Assembly: GCA_003151275.1 (NCBI GenBank)
Contig: PLXC01000083.1
Location: 32,777-96,776 of the forward strand
Direction: 5' to 3'
Source of the DNA: Candidatus Melainabacteria bacterium
Lineage (GTDB): Bacteria > Cyanobacteriota > Vampirovibrionia > Obscuribacterales > Obscuribacteraceae
Length of the DNA: 64,000 nt
Positions within the stretch are counted from its first letter, which is position 1; every line of letters begins with the position of its first letter. Shown in pieces: positions 1 through 7,733 of the stretch. Below the pieces are notes generated by a model. It worked only from the letters and a program-made list of their open reading frames with translations, did no database searches and was not told where the DNA came from. The position numbers and the translations under genes were made by a program.

Positions 1-1
1 C

Positions 2-772
2 TCGGAAGAGCAGGTAGTTGTGAAGGTAGAAAAAGTCGGCAAAAATTACATGCTCACTTTAGTGCCGCCCAAGATGCTTGAGGCTACTATCGGCGTTGAA
101 CTGGACCTTGACAATATGGCTGCATCAAGGCCCAATCATTTTGTCTACAAAGTGGATGGACTTCAACATTCATTTCATAATCCAGTTCAGATCGCTTATT
201 TTTCTCAAGTAGACCCGAACAAAGTTTGTTACTTCCATTGGAAGTACAAGTGGCTGTGCGGTATTCCTGGAGGTGCCCACGATAATTGGTATGTGTACGC
301 TTTGCCCTATCGTCAAGGCGAGCACCATGTTGTAGCTCAAGGCTATTTTGGCTCACTCAGTCACATTAGAGGAACCTCTTCTGAATACGCGATTGACTTC
401 AGCATGCCTGAGGGTACTCCGGTTTGCGCTGCCCGAGAGGGGATTGTGGTTGCGTCCTACGGTGACTCCACAGTTGGTGGCAACGATAAGAAATACGCGG
501 TCTGCGCCAATTTTATACAAATCAAACATTCTGACGGAACATACGCTCGGTATGTCCATTTGCAACCGCACGGTAATTTGGCAAGACTGGGGCAGGCTGT
601 TCGTAAAGGCGATCAAATCGGTCTATCTGGAAGCACCGGTTATGTGGAGTTTCCACATTTGCATTTCGAGGTCTCAATTACACTCGACGGTGAGCACGAG
701 AAATCATTGCCCGTAACGTTTCACACCGATGCCGGGGACCGGTCTGACTTGAAACAGGGCGAATCGTATTAG
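2..772 (+). CDS. M23-family metallopeptidase (LytM-like), 5' end probably outside the window
   Basis: Likely cell-wall endopeptidase or a scaffold related to one. Numbering residues from the GTG at base 20, the C-terminal half carries the M23/LytM pattern: H115 followed by a YAIDF segment with D126, then MPEGTPV, a YVHLQ segment with H180, and HLHFEV with H213 and H215. These are the zinc ligands and catalytic histidines expected for the family, so an active enzyme is plausible. The reading frame is open back to base 2 with coding-like residues (SEEQVVV) and no signal peptide is visible, so the true start is probably upstream of the window; the GTG at 20 is only the first in-frame start codon seen. 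The first roughly 100 residues have no recognised domain. Its stop overlaps the stop of a small convergent ORF. Confidence 0.8.
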   Translation, partial: SEEQVVVKVEKVGKNYMLTLVPPKMLEATIGVELDLDNMAASRPNHFVYKVDGLQHSFHNPVQIAYFSQVDPNKVCYFHWKYKWLCGIPGGAHDNWYVYALPYRQGEHHVVAQGYFGSLSHIRGTSSEYAIDFSMPEGTPVCAAREGIVVASYGDSTVGGNDKKYAVCANFIQIKHSDGTYARYVHLQPHGNLARLGQAVRKGDQIGLSGSTGYVEFPHLHFEVSITLDGEHEKSLPVTFHTDAGDRSDLKQGESY

Positions 773-960
773 CGCAAGGTCCAGGCCAAAGGCATGTTCA
801 ACTTGGCTTCGCAAATCGACTTGCCGCTACTAGTCCTTTCCTGTTTTTTCAAATATTGTTTTTTCATCGATTCGTATTCGGTTTCAAAATTCCGTTCCGC
901 AACGCAATAGTTTGTCGGAGGCAAGAGGGGAAGAAATAGTGCTTGTATCCAACGTTTCAT
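769..960 (-). CDS. possible small protein (63 aa), unknown
   Basis: Weakly supported small gene. The ATG at 960 is preceded on the minus strand by AGGAG nine bases upstream, a good ribosome-binding site. The N-terminus (MKRWIQALFLPLLPP) is a short basic then hydrophobic stretch that could be an export signal, followed by a charged, lysine-rich helix-prone segment. The stop overlaps the stop of the convergent peptidase gene. No family is recognised. The rest of the gap up to base 1221 shows no further gene. It could equally be a chance ORF in intergenic DNA. Confidence 0.3.
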   Translation of the reverse strand: MKRWIQALFLPLLPPTNYCVAERNFETEYESMKKQYLKKQERTSSGKSICEAKLNMPLAWTLR

Positions 961-1221
961 GATGCATTTCTCCTAATCCGAAAACAGTCGTCCGAAAAGC
1001 GCTTTTCACTTGGTAAGTTTTGCTCTTTCGTCCATAACTTGAAAGTAACTCAAGGATGTTGCAAATTTCTTGCAGGCCGACGAAGGCTAGTGATTATATT
1101 TAGCCAGACCCAAATAACACTCACATAACAGGCTTCATTGAGTCGGAGGCGATGCAAAGCTTGAGACTTGCCGGATAGATGTGGTTAGATCCGTCGTGTA
1201 CAAGTGGATGCGTCTATATAA

Positions 1222-4200
1222 GTGGCAAAATTAGACAACGATGAAGCTAGACGAGTTGCAAGCGCAACTGGCATACCAACCTTGGAAACTTTGGTCAAAG
1301 TCAGTGCAAGTGATCAAAACGCTTTGCTCAGGCTGCTTGCTTGTCTTGACAATCCGGCTTCTCGGACAGAAGCTTGTCAAACTTTGCATTTCTTGGCCGA
1401 GCACTTAACTGAGCGACCGGCAGCCAATCTATCGCTTAAATCTTTAGAAATCCCGGGCACTACCAAGCCTATTCGGCTTATCTTGTCTCCTGCAGTCTTC
1501 TCGCCGGAGCAATGGGGAAGAACATTCGCGGAAGGATTAATGAAGAATCCTGAGATGTTCTATGGCAAGAGAGTTGTTGAGTTGGGCACTGGGTCTGGTT
1601 GGATAAGTTTGCTGCTCTTGCTTCGAACTGGCGTTGCGGAACTATTGGCACTCGATATAAATCCAGTAGCGATCACCTTGGCTCGTTTAAATTGTTGGTT
1701 AAATGGCACCACTAATGATGGTACGCTCGTACTCAGTCAATACGGCGTTCCGATCATTAATGCGCTTCGCTTCGCCGAATCAGATTTGCTTGCCGAGGCC
1801 TTCAAATCAAACGAACGGTTTGACCATGTTATTGGCTGCATACCTCAAGTTCTTCATCCTGACGAGGCGGGAGCGGAAGTGAAAACCAGGAGTTCCGAAG
1901 AAGACTTGTACGACTTGAGCAACTATTGCTTTCAACAAGGCATTTTGGAAGATCGTTTCGGACTACCACTCATTGCCAGAGCCTTGGAAGAAGCACAACT
2001 ATGTTTAAACCCAGGCGGTAAAGTCACCTTAGTCCTTGGTGGACGCCCTGGCCCTAGCGCGATTGAGTCGATGTTTAGTCGTCGCGGTTTCGATTCTAAA
2101 TTGGTTTGGAGCAGAAGGATTCAACAAGCTGATGATACTGATTTAGCATCGCTCGTTAGGTTGGAGCGAACGCACGCTATCCAATTTCACTTTTTTATGT
2201 CGCGTAATTCGCGACAAGCAGTTTCGGCCGACACTGCCGTTCAATTGCTTAAAAAGAATCAGGATGTTTACCATGACTTGCTTGTTTACCAGGCCGTTAC
2301 TCGCTGGGAGACACCGACAACACTCTTTGTGCGCAATTTGCATGAGATGGAATTGGATTCTTTGCGCAATGAATTGGATTTTTCTAGAGTCACAGAAGAG
2401 CAAGTTAGTTTCTTGAGCCGCTTTTCCTCTGACATGCTTGCTTCTAAGGCAATTCCATATCCGCACGAGAGAGGCGATTTAGGACTGCGCACTAAGCTTG
2501 CTAAATTTTTGAATCTATATTGTCATTACCCGACTTCCATTGATCAATTGTTCGTCGGACCAGAACGAAGTCAGCTTTTGGCGATGGTACTGAATATGGT
2601 GACAAGCCCAGGAGATCCAGTTCTAATATCCCAGTCCGTGTCGTCGATTTACTCTCCCGTGACAAATCAGATGCAACTTAGGCTGGTTACGGGAAATGAT
2701 GATTTGTCTGAACTTCTTCAGCTTGTGGATATTATCCAACCCGCTGTGGTTCTAATTGCTCCAAGTCAATTATCCCATCCTTCGCCGCTTACTCTCCAGG
2801 CCTTACGTGATCATGCGATCGAGAATCCAAGTCGTTGGTATTTGGTCGATGATTCTGCAAACTTCGATATTAGTTCCGATTTGAATTCGAACATGACCAT
2901 ACGCTTAGCCGCTCAAACTAAGTTGCCTGGCAATTTGATATTTATCTATGGATTGATTAAAAACACAGTATCTCCTGACTTGGAGCTAAGTTTTTTATTG
3001 AATGCCCCATCTAAATGGATTCATGCTTTTGATGTGGGCGCTGAACTTACTTACTCACGGATTGCCTATCCAAGCCAGCTTTACTATGAGTGGTTATTTG
3101 ACGACCTGTTGTCGTTTCCTTTTCCTCTGCAAACAACTCTAGACCTGGATGTGCAAGAAAATGAAACTGATTCTACTTTTTCACTTAATTTTCTTGCCGC
3201 TGCCACCGATCCGGTATTCAATGCAAAACCTATAAACCCAGAAGATGCTGGGATTATCAGGCTGGACTATGGAGAAATGGAGGCTCCTGTTCCAGATGCA
3301 CTGGTAAAGGGATTGTTCAAGGGATTTTTGGAGGGATCGACGGACCGCCTGGAACAATTGATGATCGATCGAGTTTGTTCCTACTTCAAGTCGACTCGGC
3401 AAGTGCAAGTTGATCCAAGCAAGATAGTTCTATCGCAGGGTGTTTTTCCTCTATTTGGTGCCTTGCTCACTACCCTGCGCAAGCGATTGAAACGCGCACC
3501 AATTGTAGCTTTACCTGATGGCAGTTATGGACCCGTGTATGCGGCAATAAAATATCATGGCGGCGTAGAGCAACGAATTCCTACTGACCCGACTAAAGCA
3601 TTCTTACTTTCTGCAGATCAATTGGATCGTTTAGAGCCCAAACCGGATTTGCTTTGGTTGACGCAACCGAACAACCCGAGTGGTTTGTTTTTTCACTCGG
3701 ATCAGATTCAGTCCATAGTCAAAACTTGCAGAGACAAGGACATTTTGCTCTTGTCCGATGAAATATTTTTCTTGATGAGTGACTTTCGGCTGGGGGCATC
3801 AACTCCGAAGTATTTGAGTTTCGCATCCGCACTGAATGGAAATGCTAGCAAAAATATTTTCATTTCGGATGGTATTTCCAAAATATTTGCTGCTGGTGGA
3901 ATGCGCTGTGGCTTTATGGTTTGCCCTGATGATGGCTGGGCCAAAGAATTAGGCGCTTCAGTCTGCTTGCCACCACGTTCGACGCTGCGTGCTTGGGACG
4001 CACTCTATTCAACATTTCTGGATTCAGCGCCACATCGATTCGTCGATCTTGCCAGTGAAAAACGCGACATCCAATTTTATATGGATACTATTCGAAGACA
4101 ATTATCTTCCCAGCGGGACGAACTCATAGATTTGCTTAAGCAATACCAGTTGGATGATCAAATTGATTCACCCTATCGTGGTGGATTTTTCGTTCTTGCT

Positions 4201-4368
4201 AAACTCGCCGACCGATACGAACAATTGGCCACAGACGCAGGGCTCTTAGTTAATCCAGAGCAGTGGGCCCGAACACCAGGCTGGGCGCGGATTTGTTTCG
4301 GGTTGACTCCTCAACGCTTCCAGGTAGCAAAAACTCGCTTGAGAGACTTTTTGAAGGATGCGAGCTAA
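1222..4368 (+). CDS. Plant-type methionine S-methyltransferase homologue (methyltransferase plus tandem aminotransferase-like domains)
   Basis: Probable S-adenosylmethionine-dependent methyltransferase fused to PLP-fold domains, the unusual layout of plant methionine S-methyltransferase (MMT), which makes S-methylmethionine. The SAM motif ELGTGSG is at residues 120-126, followed by LDINP and IGCIPQ. The block SSEEDLYDLSNYC then ILEDRFGLPLIARALEE then GGRPG closely matches what I remember of plant MMT, and total length (1048 versus about 1090 aa) also fits. Residues about 400-640 look like a degenerate aminotransferase-type domain (VDDSA, GLIKN). Residues about 670-1048 form a better-preserved class I/II one with NNPSG (N818), DEIFF (D846), SKIFAAGGMR (K887) and ARICFG (R1023), so PLP binding is plausible. 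The GTG start follows directly on an in-frame stop, so no earlier start exists; no clear ribosome-binding site is seen. A membrane protein gene follows 12 bp later, suggesting co-transcription. Confidence 0.85.
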   Translation: MAKLDNDEARRVASATGIPTLETLVKVSASDQNALLRLLACLDNPASRTEACQTLHFLAEHLTERPAANLSLKSLEIPGTTKPIRLILSPAVFSPEQWGRTFAEGLMKNPEMFYGKRVVELGTGSGWISLLLLLRTGVAELLALDINPVAITLARLNCWLNGTTNDGTLVLSQYGVPIINALRFAESDLLAEAFKSNERFDHVIGCIPQVLHPDEAGAEVKTRSSEEDLYDLSNYCFQQGILEDRFGLPLIARALEEAQLCLNPGGKVTLVLGGRPGPSAIESMFSRRGFDSKLVWSRRIQQADDTDLASLVRLERTHAIQFHFFMSRNSRQAVSADTAVQLLKKNQDVYHDLLVYQAVTRWETPTTLFVRNLHEMELDSLRNELDFSRVTEEQVSFLSRFSSDMLASKAIPYPHERGDLGLRTKLAKFLNLYCHYPTSIDQLFVGPERSQLLAMVLNMVTSPGDPVLISQSVSSIYSPVTNQMQLRLVTGNDDLSELLQLVDIIQPAVVLIAPSQLSHPSPLTLQALRDHAIENPSRWYLVDDSANFDISSDLNSNMTIRLAAQTKLPGNLIFIYGLIKNTVSPDLELSFLLNAPSKWIHAFDVGAELTYSRIAYPSQLYYEWLFDDLLSFPFPLQTTLDLDVQENETDSTFSLNFLAAATDPVFNAKPINPEDAGIIRLDYGEMEAPVPDALVKGLFKGFLEGSTDRLEQLMIDRVCSYFKSTRQVQVDPSKIVLSQGVFPLFGALLTTLRKRLKRAPIVALPDGSYGPVYAAIKYHGGVEQRIPTDPTKAFLLSADQLDRLEPKPDLLWLTQPNNPSGLFFHSDQIQSIVKTCRDKDILLLSDEIFFLMSDFRLGASTPKYLSFASALNGNASKNIFISDGISKIFAAGGMRCGFMVCPDDGWAKELGASVCLPPRSTLRAWDALYSTFLDSAPHRFVDLASEKRDIQFYMDTIRRQLSSQRDELIDLLKQYQLDDQIDSPYRGGFFVLAKLADRYEQLATDAGLLVNPEQWARTPGWARICFGLTPQRFQVAKTRLRDFLKDAS

Positions 4369-4380
4369 CCTAGCAACCCG

Positions 4381-5307
4381 ATGAAGACTGATACTGCGGA
4401 AATGTTTTCTCAAGATTTTGCCGATTGCATTTTGTCGCCTGCGGATATAGTCAGTCGGGCATATCGCATAACCCGCAAAGACTGGAAAGTTTTGGCACTT
4501 GTTTCGGCTATTCCAGCGTTTGTTTACATCTTTTCTTACTCCATGGTGGGGTGGTTAGCCGTTCATTCAGGTATCGGCGTGTCAAACATTGTCGCGCTAC
4601 TCGTAATCGACCTTTTTGTCGCGGTGGGGTCCGGTATTGCACTGCGGGTCATTCAATTTGCCTTGGTGTCCTTGCTCCTTGGGCAATACCCTAGTTTGCA
4701 AATTGCCCTCACAGAATCTGGAAAAAAGATATGGCTTATCTTTTGGATTTCTCTGCCTTCCGGGCTAGTGGATGTTGCAGTATTTATCCTGTGTGCGCTT
4801 TCGGTGTGGTTGATGGTTCCTGGTTTGGCAGGTGGTAAGAATACGATCGTCGCAGGTGTTGGAGCGATCATTTACTGTGGACTCGTACTTATCACTGTGC
4901 CATTTAACTGTTTGATGTTGTTGAATTTGTTCTTCATTTGCATCCTTATCGCTGAACGATTGTCGGTGCGAAAATGTTTTATTCGATTTATAAATTTTTG
5001 CGCGAGTGCTGATGCTTTGGGTTACATGGCTTGTTTCTTCTCGCTGTTCGCAATTGTGTCATTCTCCGTTGACATGTGTACGGCATTGTTGACGACGGTG
5101 AATCTCTCAGGAATGTTACCACCTGGTGTCACAAAAGAAATATCGAAGACTGTGGAGTTATTGCTTAACTGTGCTCTCTCAATGCCCTTTAATGCTTTCC
5201 TGACAGGGGCTGCTGCTGCTGGTTGTGCTGGGTTATACAGTCAATTGACTATGAAGTTGGAAGGAGCAGATCTAGTAACTAGTTTGGATCTGCTTAAACA
5301 CTCTTGA
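4381..5307 (+). CDS. Polytopic membrane protein, unknown function
   Basis: A 308-residue integral membrane protein. After a soluble N-terminus of about 35 residues (SPADIVSRAYRITRKDWK) there are roughly six hydrophobic segments, starting near residues 38-60, 70-95, 115-145, 155-190, 215-240 and 265-285, with an Ala/Gly-rich last segment (TGAAAAGCAGLY). I recognise no family motif. The gene follows the methyltransferase gene by 12 bp on the same strand and is probably in its operon. A link such as export or sensing of a methylated product is only a guess. It ends 15 bp from the convergent lipoprotein gene, with no obvious terminator between. Confidence 0.75.
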   Translation: MKTDTAEMFSQDFADCILSPADIVSRAYRITRKDWKVLALVSAIPAFVYIFSYSMVGWLAVHSGIGVSNIVALLVIDLFVAVGSGIALRVIQFALVSLLLGQYPSLQIALTESGKKIWLIFWISLPSGLVDVAVFILCALSVWLMVPGLAGGKNTIVAGVGAIIYCGLVLITVPFNCLMLLNLFFICILIAERLSVRKCFIRFINFCASADALGYMACFFSLFAIVSFSVDMCTALLTTVNLSGMLPPGVTKEISKTVELLLNCALSMPFNAFLTGAAAAGCAGLYSQLTMKLEGADLVTSLDLLKHS

Positions 5308-5322
5308 CCTGTCGGATCACTG

Positions 5323-5814
5323 CTATCGGGGCAGCGCTTTAATCGGCTGCACCAGATTCGGTGCAAGCTCTCTTACACCGTTGTGCACATGCGCTGCCGA
5401 TTGTTCGATTGCGTCTGCCGCTCTGTGACCTTCGTCCAGCACTTCTCGGATTCTCCGTTCGGTGTCTGTGCGCACTTCTTTAACCTGCTCCTCATAGGGC
5501 TTTCTAGCCTCAGCTATTTCTTCTGTTGTCGCAGTTCGATATTCGCGAAATTGAAAAGCGGGACCGCGCCCGTCCCCAATCATTTTGTTCTCTTCTTCCT
5601 TGATTGAGGTACAGTGGCGCTCCGACTGATCGCTAATCTCCAGTGCTCGTTTTTCTGCCTGCTCAATGTTGAGACGAGTGCGTTCGAGTCGCTGTGCTTT
5701 TATCGTTTCTGTGCTTTTTTTCAATTCGGCTCGAAATTGCGGCGATTGCGCTTTGACCGCAGAGCAGGACACTAGCGAGAAGACGGCAAGAAACATGTAA
5801 ATGTGCGTGCGCAT
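5323..5814 (-). CDS. Putative lipoprotein with charged helical body (163 aa)
   Basis: The N-terminus MRTHIYMFLAVFSLVSC ends in a lipobox-like LVSC, so signal peptidase II processing and lipid anchoring are likely; cleavage after VKA is the alternative. The rest is highly charged and helix-prone (about residues 25-150, rich in Glu, Arg, Lys), consistent with a coiled coil or extended helix. No catalytic motif is seen. The ATG at 5814 has AGGG seven bases upstream. The gene lies 21 bp downstream of the TPR protein gene on the same strand, suggesting an operon of envelope-related proteins. Confidence 0.7.
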   Translation of the reverse strand: MRTHIYMFLAVFSLVSCSAVKAQSPQFRAELKKSTETIKAQRLERTRLNIEQAEKRALEISDQSERHCTSIKEEENKMIGDGRGPAFQFREYRTATTEEIAEARKPYEEQVKEVRTDTERRIREVLDEGHRAADAIEQSAAHVHNGVRELAPNLVQPIKALPR

Positions 5815-5835
5815 GGCTAAACCCTATGACTGCAG

Positions 5836-7305
5836 CTATTCCCCTGGCTTTTTCCTGAATATATCCACGAGCCGATCCAGCACTGGGCGCGGATCCTCGA
5901 CAAACGGCTCAATCTCATGCAGTGAGTTCGTCCCGACTGTCGATTGAAACGAATTTAGATCTTCTGCACGCTCTTCAGGAATTTTACTTCTCACCTGCGC
6001 AATCAAATCGACTTTGTTCATATCGGGCTTAAAGCGAGAAAATGTGCTGAATTGTTCTTCTTTCGGAGTGCTGCTGCTGCTGCTGCTGCCGACGGGCTCC
6101 ATCGCTTTGAACTGTCCACATTGATTCCATTTGCCGGATGTGACACTGCGAATGTAGTTCTTCAAATTCACAGCTTCATTTTCCCGATGGGATACATAAA
6201 GCATGTTTGCGTAATTGTTCAGAAGGATGATTACATCAGCATGGTTCGCACCTTGGTTAGCAGTGCGAATAGCTATAGCTCGTTTGTATAAAGGCTCTGC
6301 TTCTTCGTGCTTATCGAGCGCGTGATAAAGCATAGCGAGATTGTTTGAAATTACCCCAATGTCTTGATGTTTGGCCTCGAGCGTGGATTCATAGATCCGC
6401 AGGGTTCTCTCGCATACAGGCTGCGCCTCAGTCAGCTTGCCATTCTTCCACAGCACTTCTGCGAAAAGTTCCAGGGTACTTACAATGCGTGGGTCTGTCG
6501 CATCAAATTCATCCATTGCGACCACTGCCTTTCGCAATAGTTGCTCGGCCTGCAGCGTGTTGTTTTGCTGAACGGCATCCATGCCTTTGGCCACGAGTTC
6601 GACCCATCTTTCCTGTTTTTCGGGGGTTACAGGTACCTGTCGAGAACTCAACCAATTCGACAATTGAGCGCTTTCAGCATTCAATTCGGCGTCTGAAATA
6701 GTTCGTGCTTCGTCTTGATTTTCTGTCGGCGCAGTTACAGCCGGTGCGGCTGTGGGATCAAAGAGAGCTTCGGGACTAGCAATTTGGATCGATTTAAAGT
6801 GTCCAGAGCGGTTCCAGACACCCGTTTTCACGCTGACAGTGCTGGCTTTCAAATCCTCTGCTTCAAGAGCGCGGCCTGATGCGACCAGGAGATTGGCGTA
6901 GTTTTTAACCAACTCCATAACTTCCGGGTGCTCTACTCCAAGCACTTTTCTGCGAATCCGCAGTGCCCTTCTATAGAGCTCTTCAGCCTCAGGAAAGCGC
7001 TCCAAGGTGTGATAGACCATGGCTAGATTATTGGCCAGCACGCCGATATCGGCGTGATCTGGACCAAGTTGATCTTCATGCAAGGCGAAAGTTTTTAAGA
7101 GGATCGGCAGGGCGTCCGAATACTGATTCGTTCGCCAATAGACGTGTGCCAGACCTTCAAGTGTAATAATTCTACGCGCGTCGTACTTGCCGAAGTCGTT
7201 GCAGAGCGTCAAAGCCATAAGCCAAAGTTGACTAGCTTCGTCTAATTTGCCTTGACGAACAGCTCTTTCAGCTGAAGACCGAATTTCGTCCCACTCGCTA
7301 TCCAT
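5836..7305 (-). CDS. Tetratricopeptide-repeat protein with internal duplication (489 aa)
   Basis: Kinesin-light-chain-type TPR protein, probably a protein-interaction scaffold. The protein is visibly duplicated: a TPR block at about residues 1-150 (IGVLANNLAMVYHTLERFPEAEEL) ends in VKTGVWNRSGHFKSI, and a second block at about 225-390 (IGVISNNLAMLYHALDKHEEAEPL) ends in VTSGKWNQCGQFKAM. The shared tail W-N-x-x-G-x-F-K suggests that each repeat block plus tail is one unit. No signal peptide or membrane segment is seen, so it is likely cytoplasmic. A poly-serine stretch (VGSSSSSSTP) precedes a C-terminal region of unknown fold. The ATG has a weak AGGA upstream. Confidence 0.8.
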   Translation of the reverse strand: MDSEWDEIRSSAERAVRQGKLDEASQLWLMALTLCNDFGKYDARRIITLEGLAHVYWRTNQYSDALPILLKTFALHEDQLGPDHADIGVLANNLAMVYHTLERFPEAEELYRRALRIRRKVLGVEHPEVMELVKNYANLLVASGRALEAEDLKASTVSVKTGVWNRSGHFKSIQIASPEALFDPTAAPAVTAPTENQDEARTISDAELNAESAQLSNWLSSRQVPVTPEKQERWVELVAKGMDAVQQNNTLQAEQLLRKAVVAMDEFDATDPRIVSTLELFAEVLWKNGKLTEAQPVCERTLRIYESTLEAKHQDIGVISNNLAMLYHALDKHEEAEPLYKRAIAIRTANQGANHADVIILLNNYANMLYVSHRENEAVNLKNYIRSVTSGKWNQCGQFKAMEPVGSSSSSSTPKEEQFSTFSRFKPDMNKVDLIAQVRSKIPEERAEDLNSFQSTVGTNSLHEIEPFVEDPRPVLDRLVDIFRKKPGE

Positions 7306-7733
7306 AGATCACGAGTCCTAAAGTGCCCGCTCTGATTACAATTGCCTGCTGTTATTAAATCTACCCTTTAATTCAAAAAAATAGTTTAAAGCTTATTTTT
7401 GGGGAATATAAATATCAGCAACTCAAACGTTGACCATCGCTGAGAACGAACGTACCCCAGCGGGCTTGTGCCCGAGACGCCCCTTCCTCAGCGGTCATTC
7501 TGGTCCAATCTCCCGAACTGCCTCTGCCCTTTTCAACGATTAGCCACACAGTCAGCTGTGTGGTTAACGTCGTTGTAAAGCTGAACGCCGATCCTCAAGC
7601 GGAAAGTCGACCTAAAGCGGGCTTAGTTTCCTTGCACAGAACTAATTAAGTTGCTGGATTGAAACTATGTTTGAGATCAAAGGATTTTGAAAGTCTAAGC
7701 CATTAAAATAGCATCGTTGACGCGAGATGCTCC
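7306..7733. other. 428-bp divergent intergenic region with strong hairpins
   Basis: No ORF is convincing here; the region separates the TPR gene (leftwards) from the SulP gene (rightwards) and must hold both promoters. Two hairpins stand out. At 7461-7474 CGGGC pairs with GCCCG across a 4-base loop. At 7534-7575 a long stem forms: CAACGA (7534-7539) pairs with TCGTTG (7570-7575), then after a two-base bulge twelve further pairs including CCACACAG/CTGTGTGG close a TCAG loop at 7552-7555, about 18 pairs in all. CGCTGAG (7438) and CTCAGCG (7487) also form an inverted repeat around the first hairpin. No T-run follows, so these are not simple terminators. A structured 5' leader for the transporter is possible, but no known riboswitch consensus was recognised. 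Confidence 0.5.

Noticed and set aside
7429..7733. tmRNA, RNase P RNA or 6S RNA gene
   Set aside because: The hairpins tempted me, but the conserved RNase P core and the tmRNA acceptor-like ends are absent and the region is too short for a complete copy.
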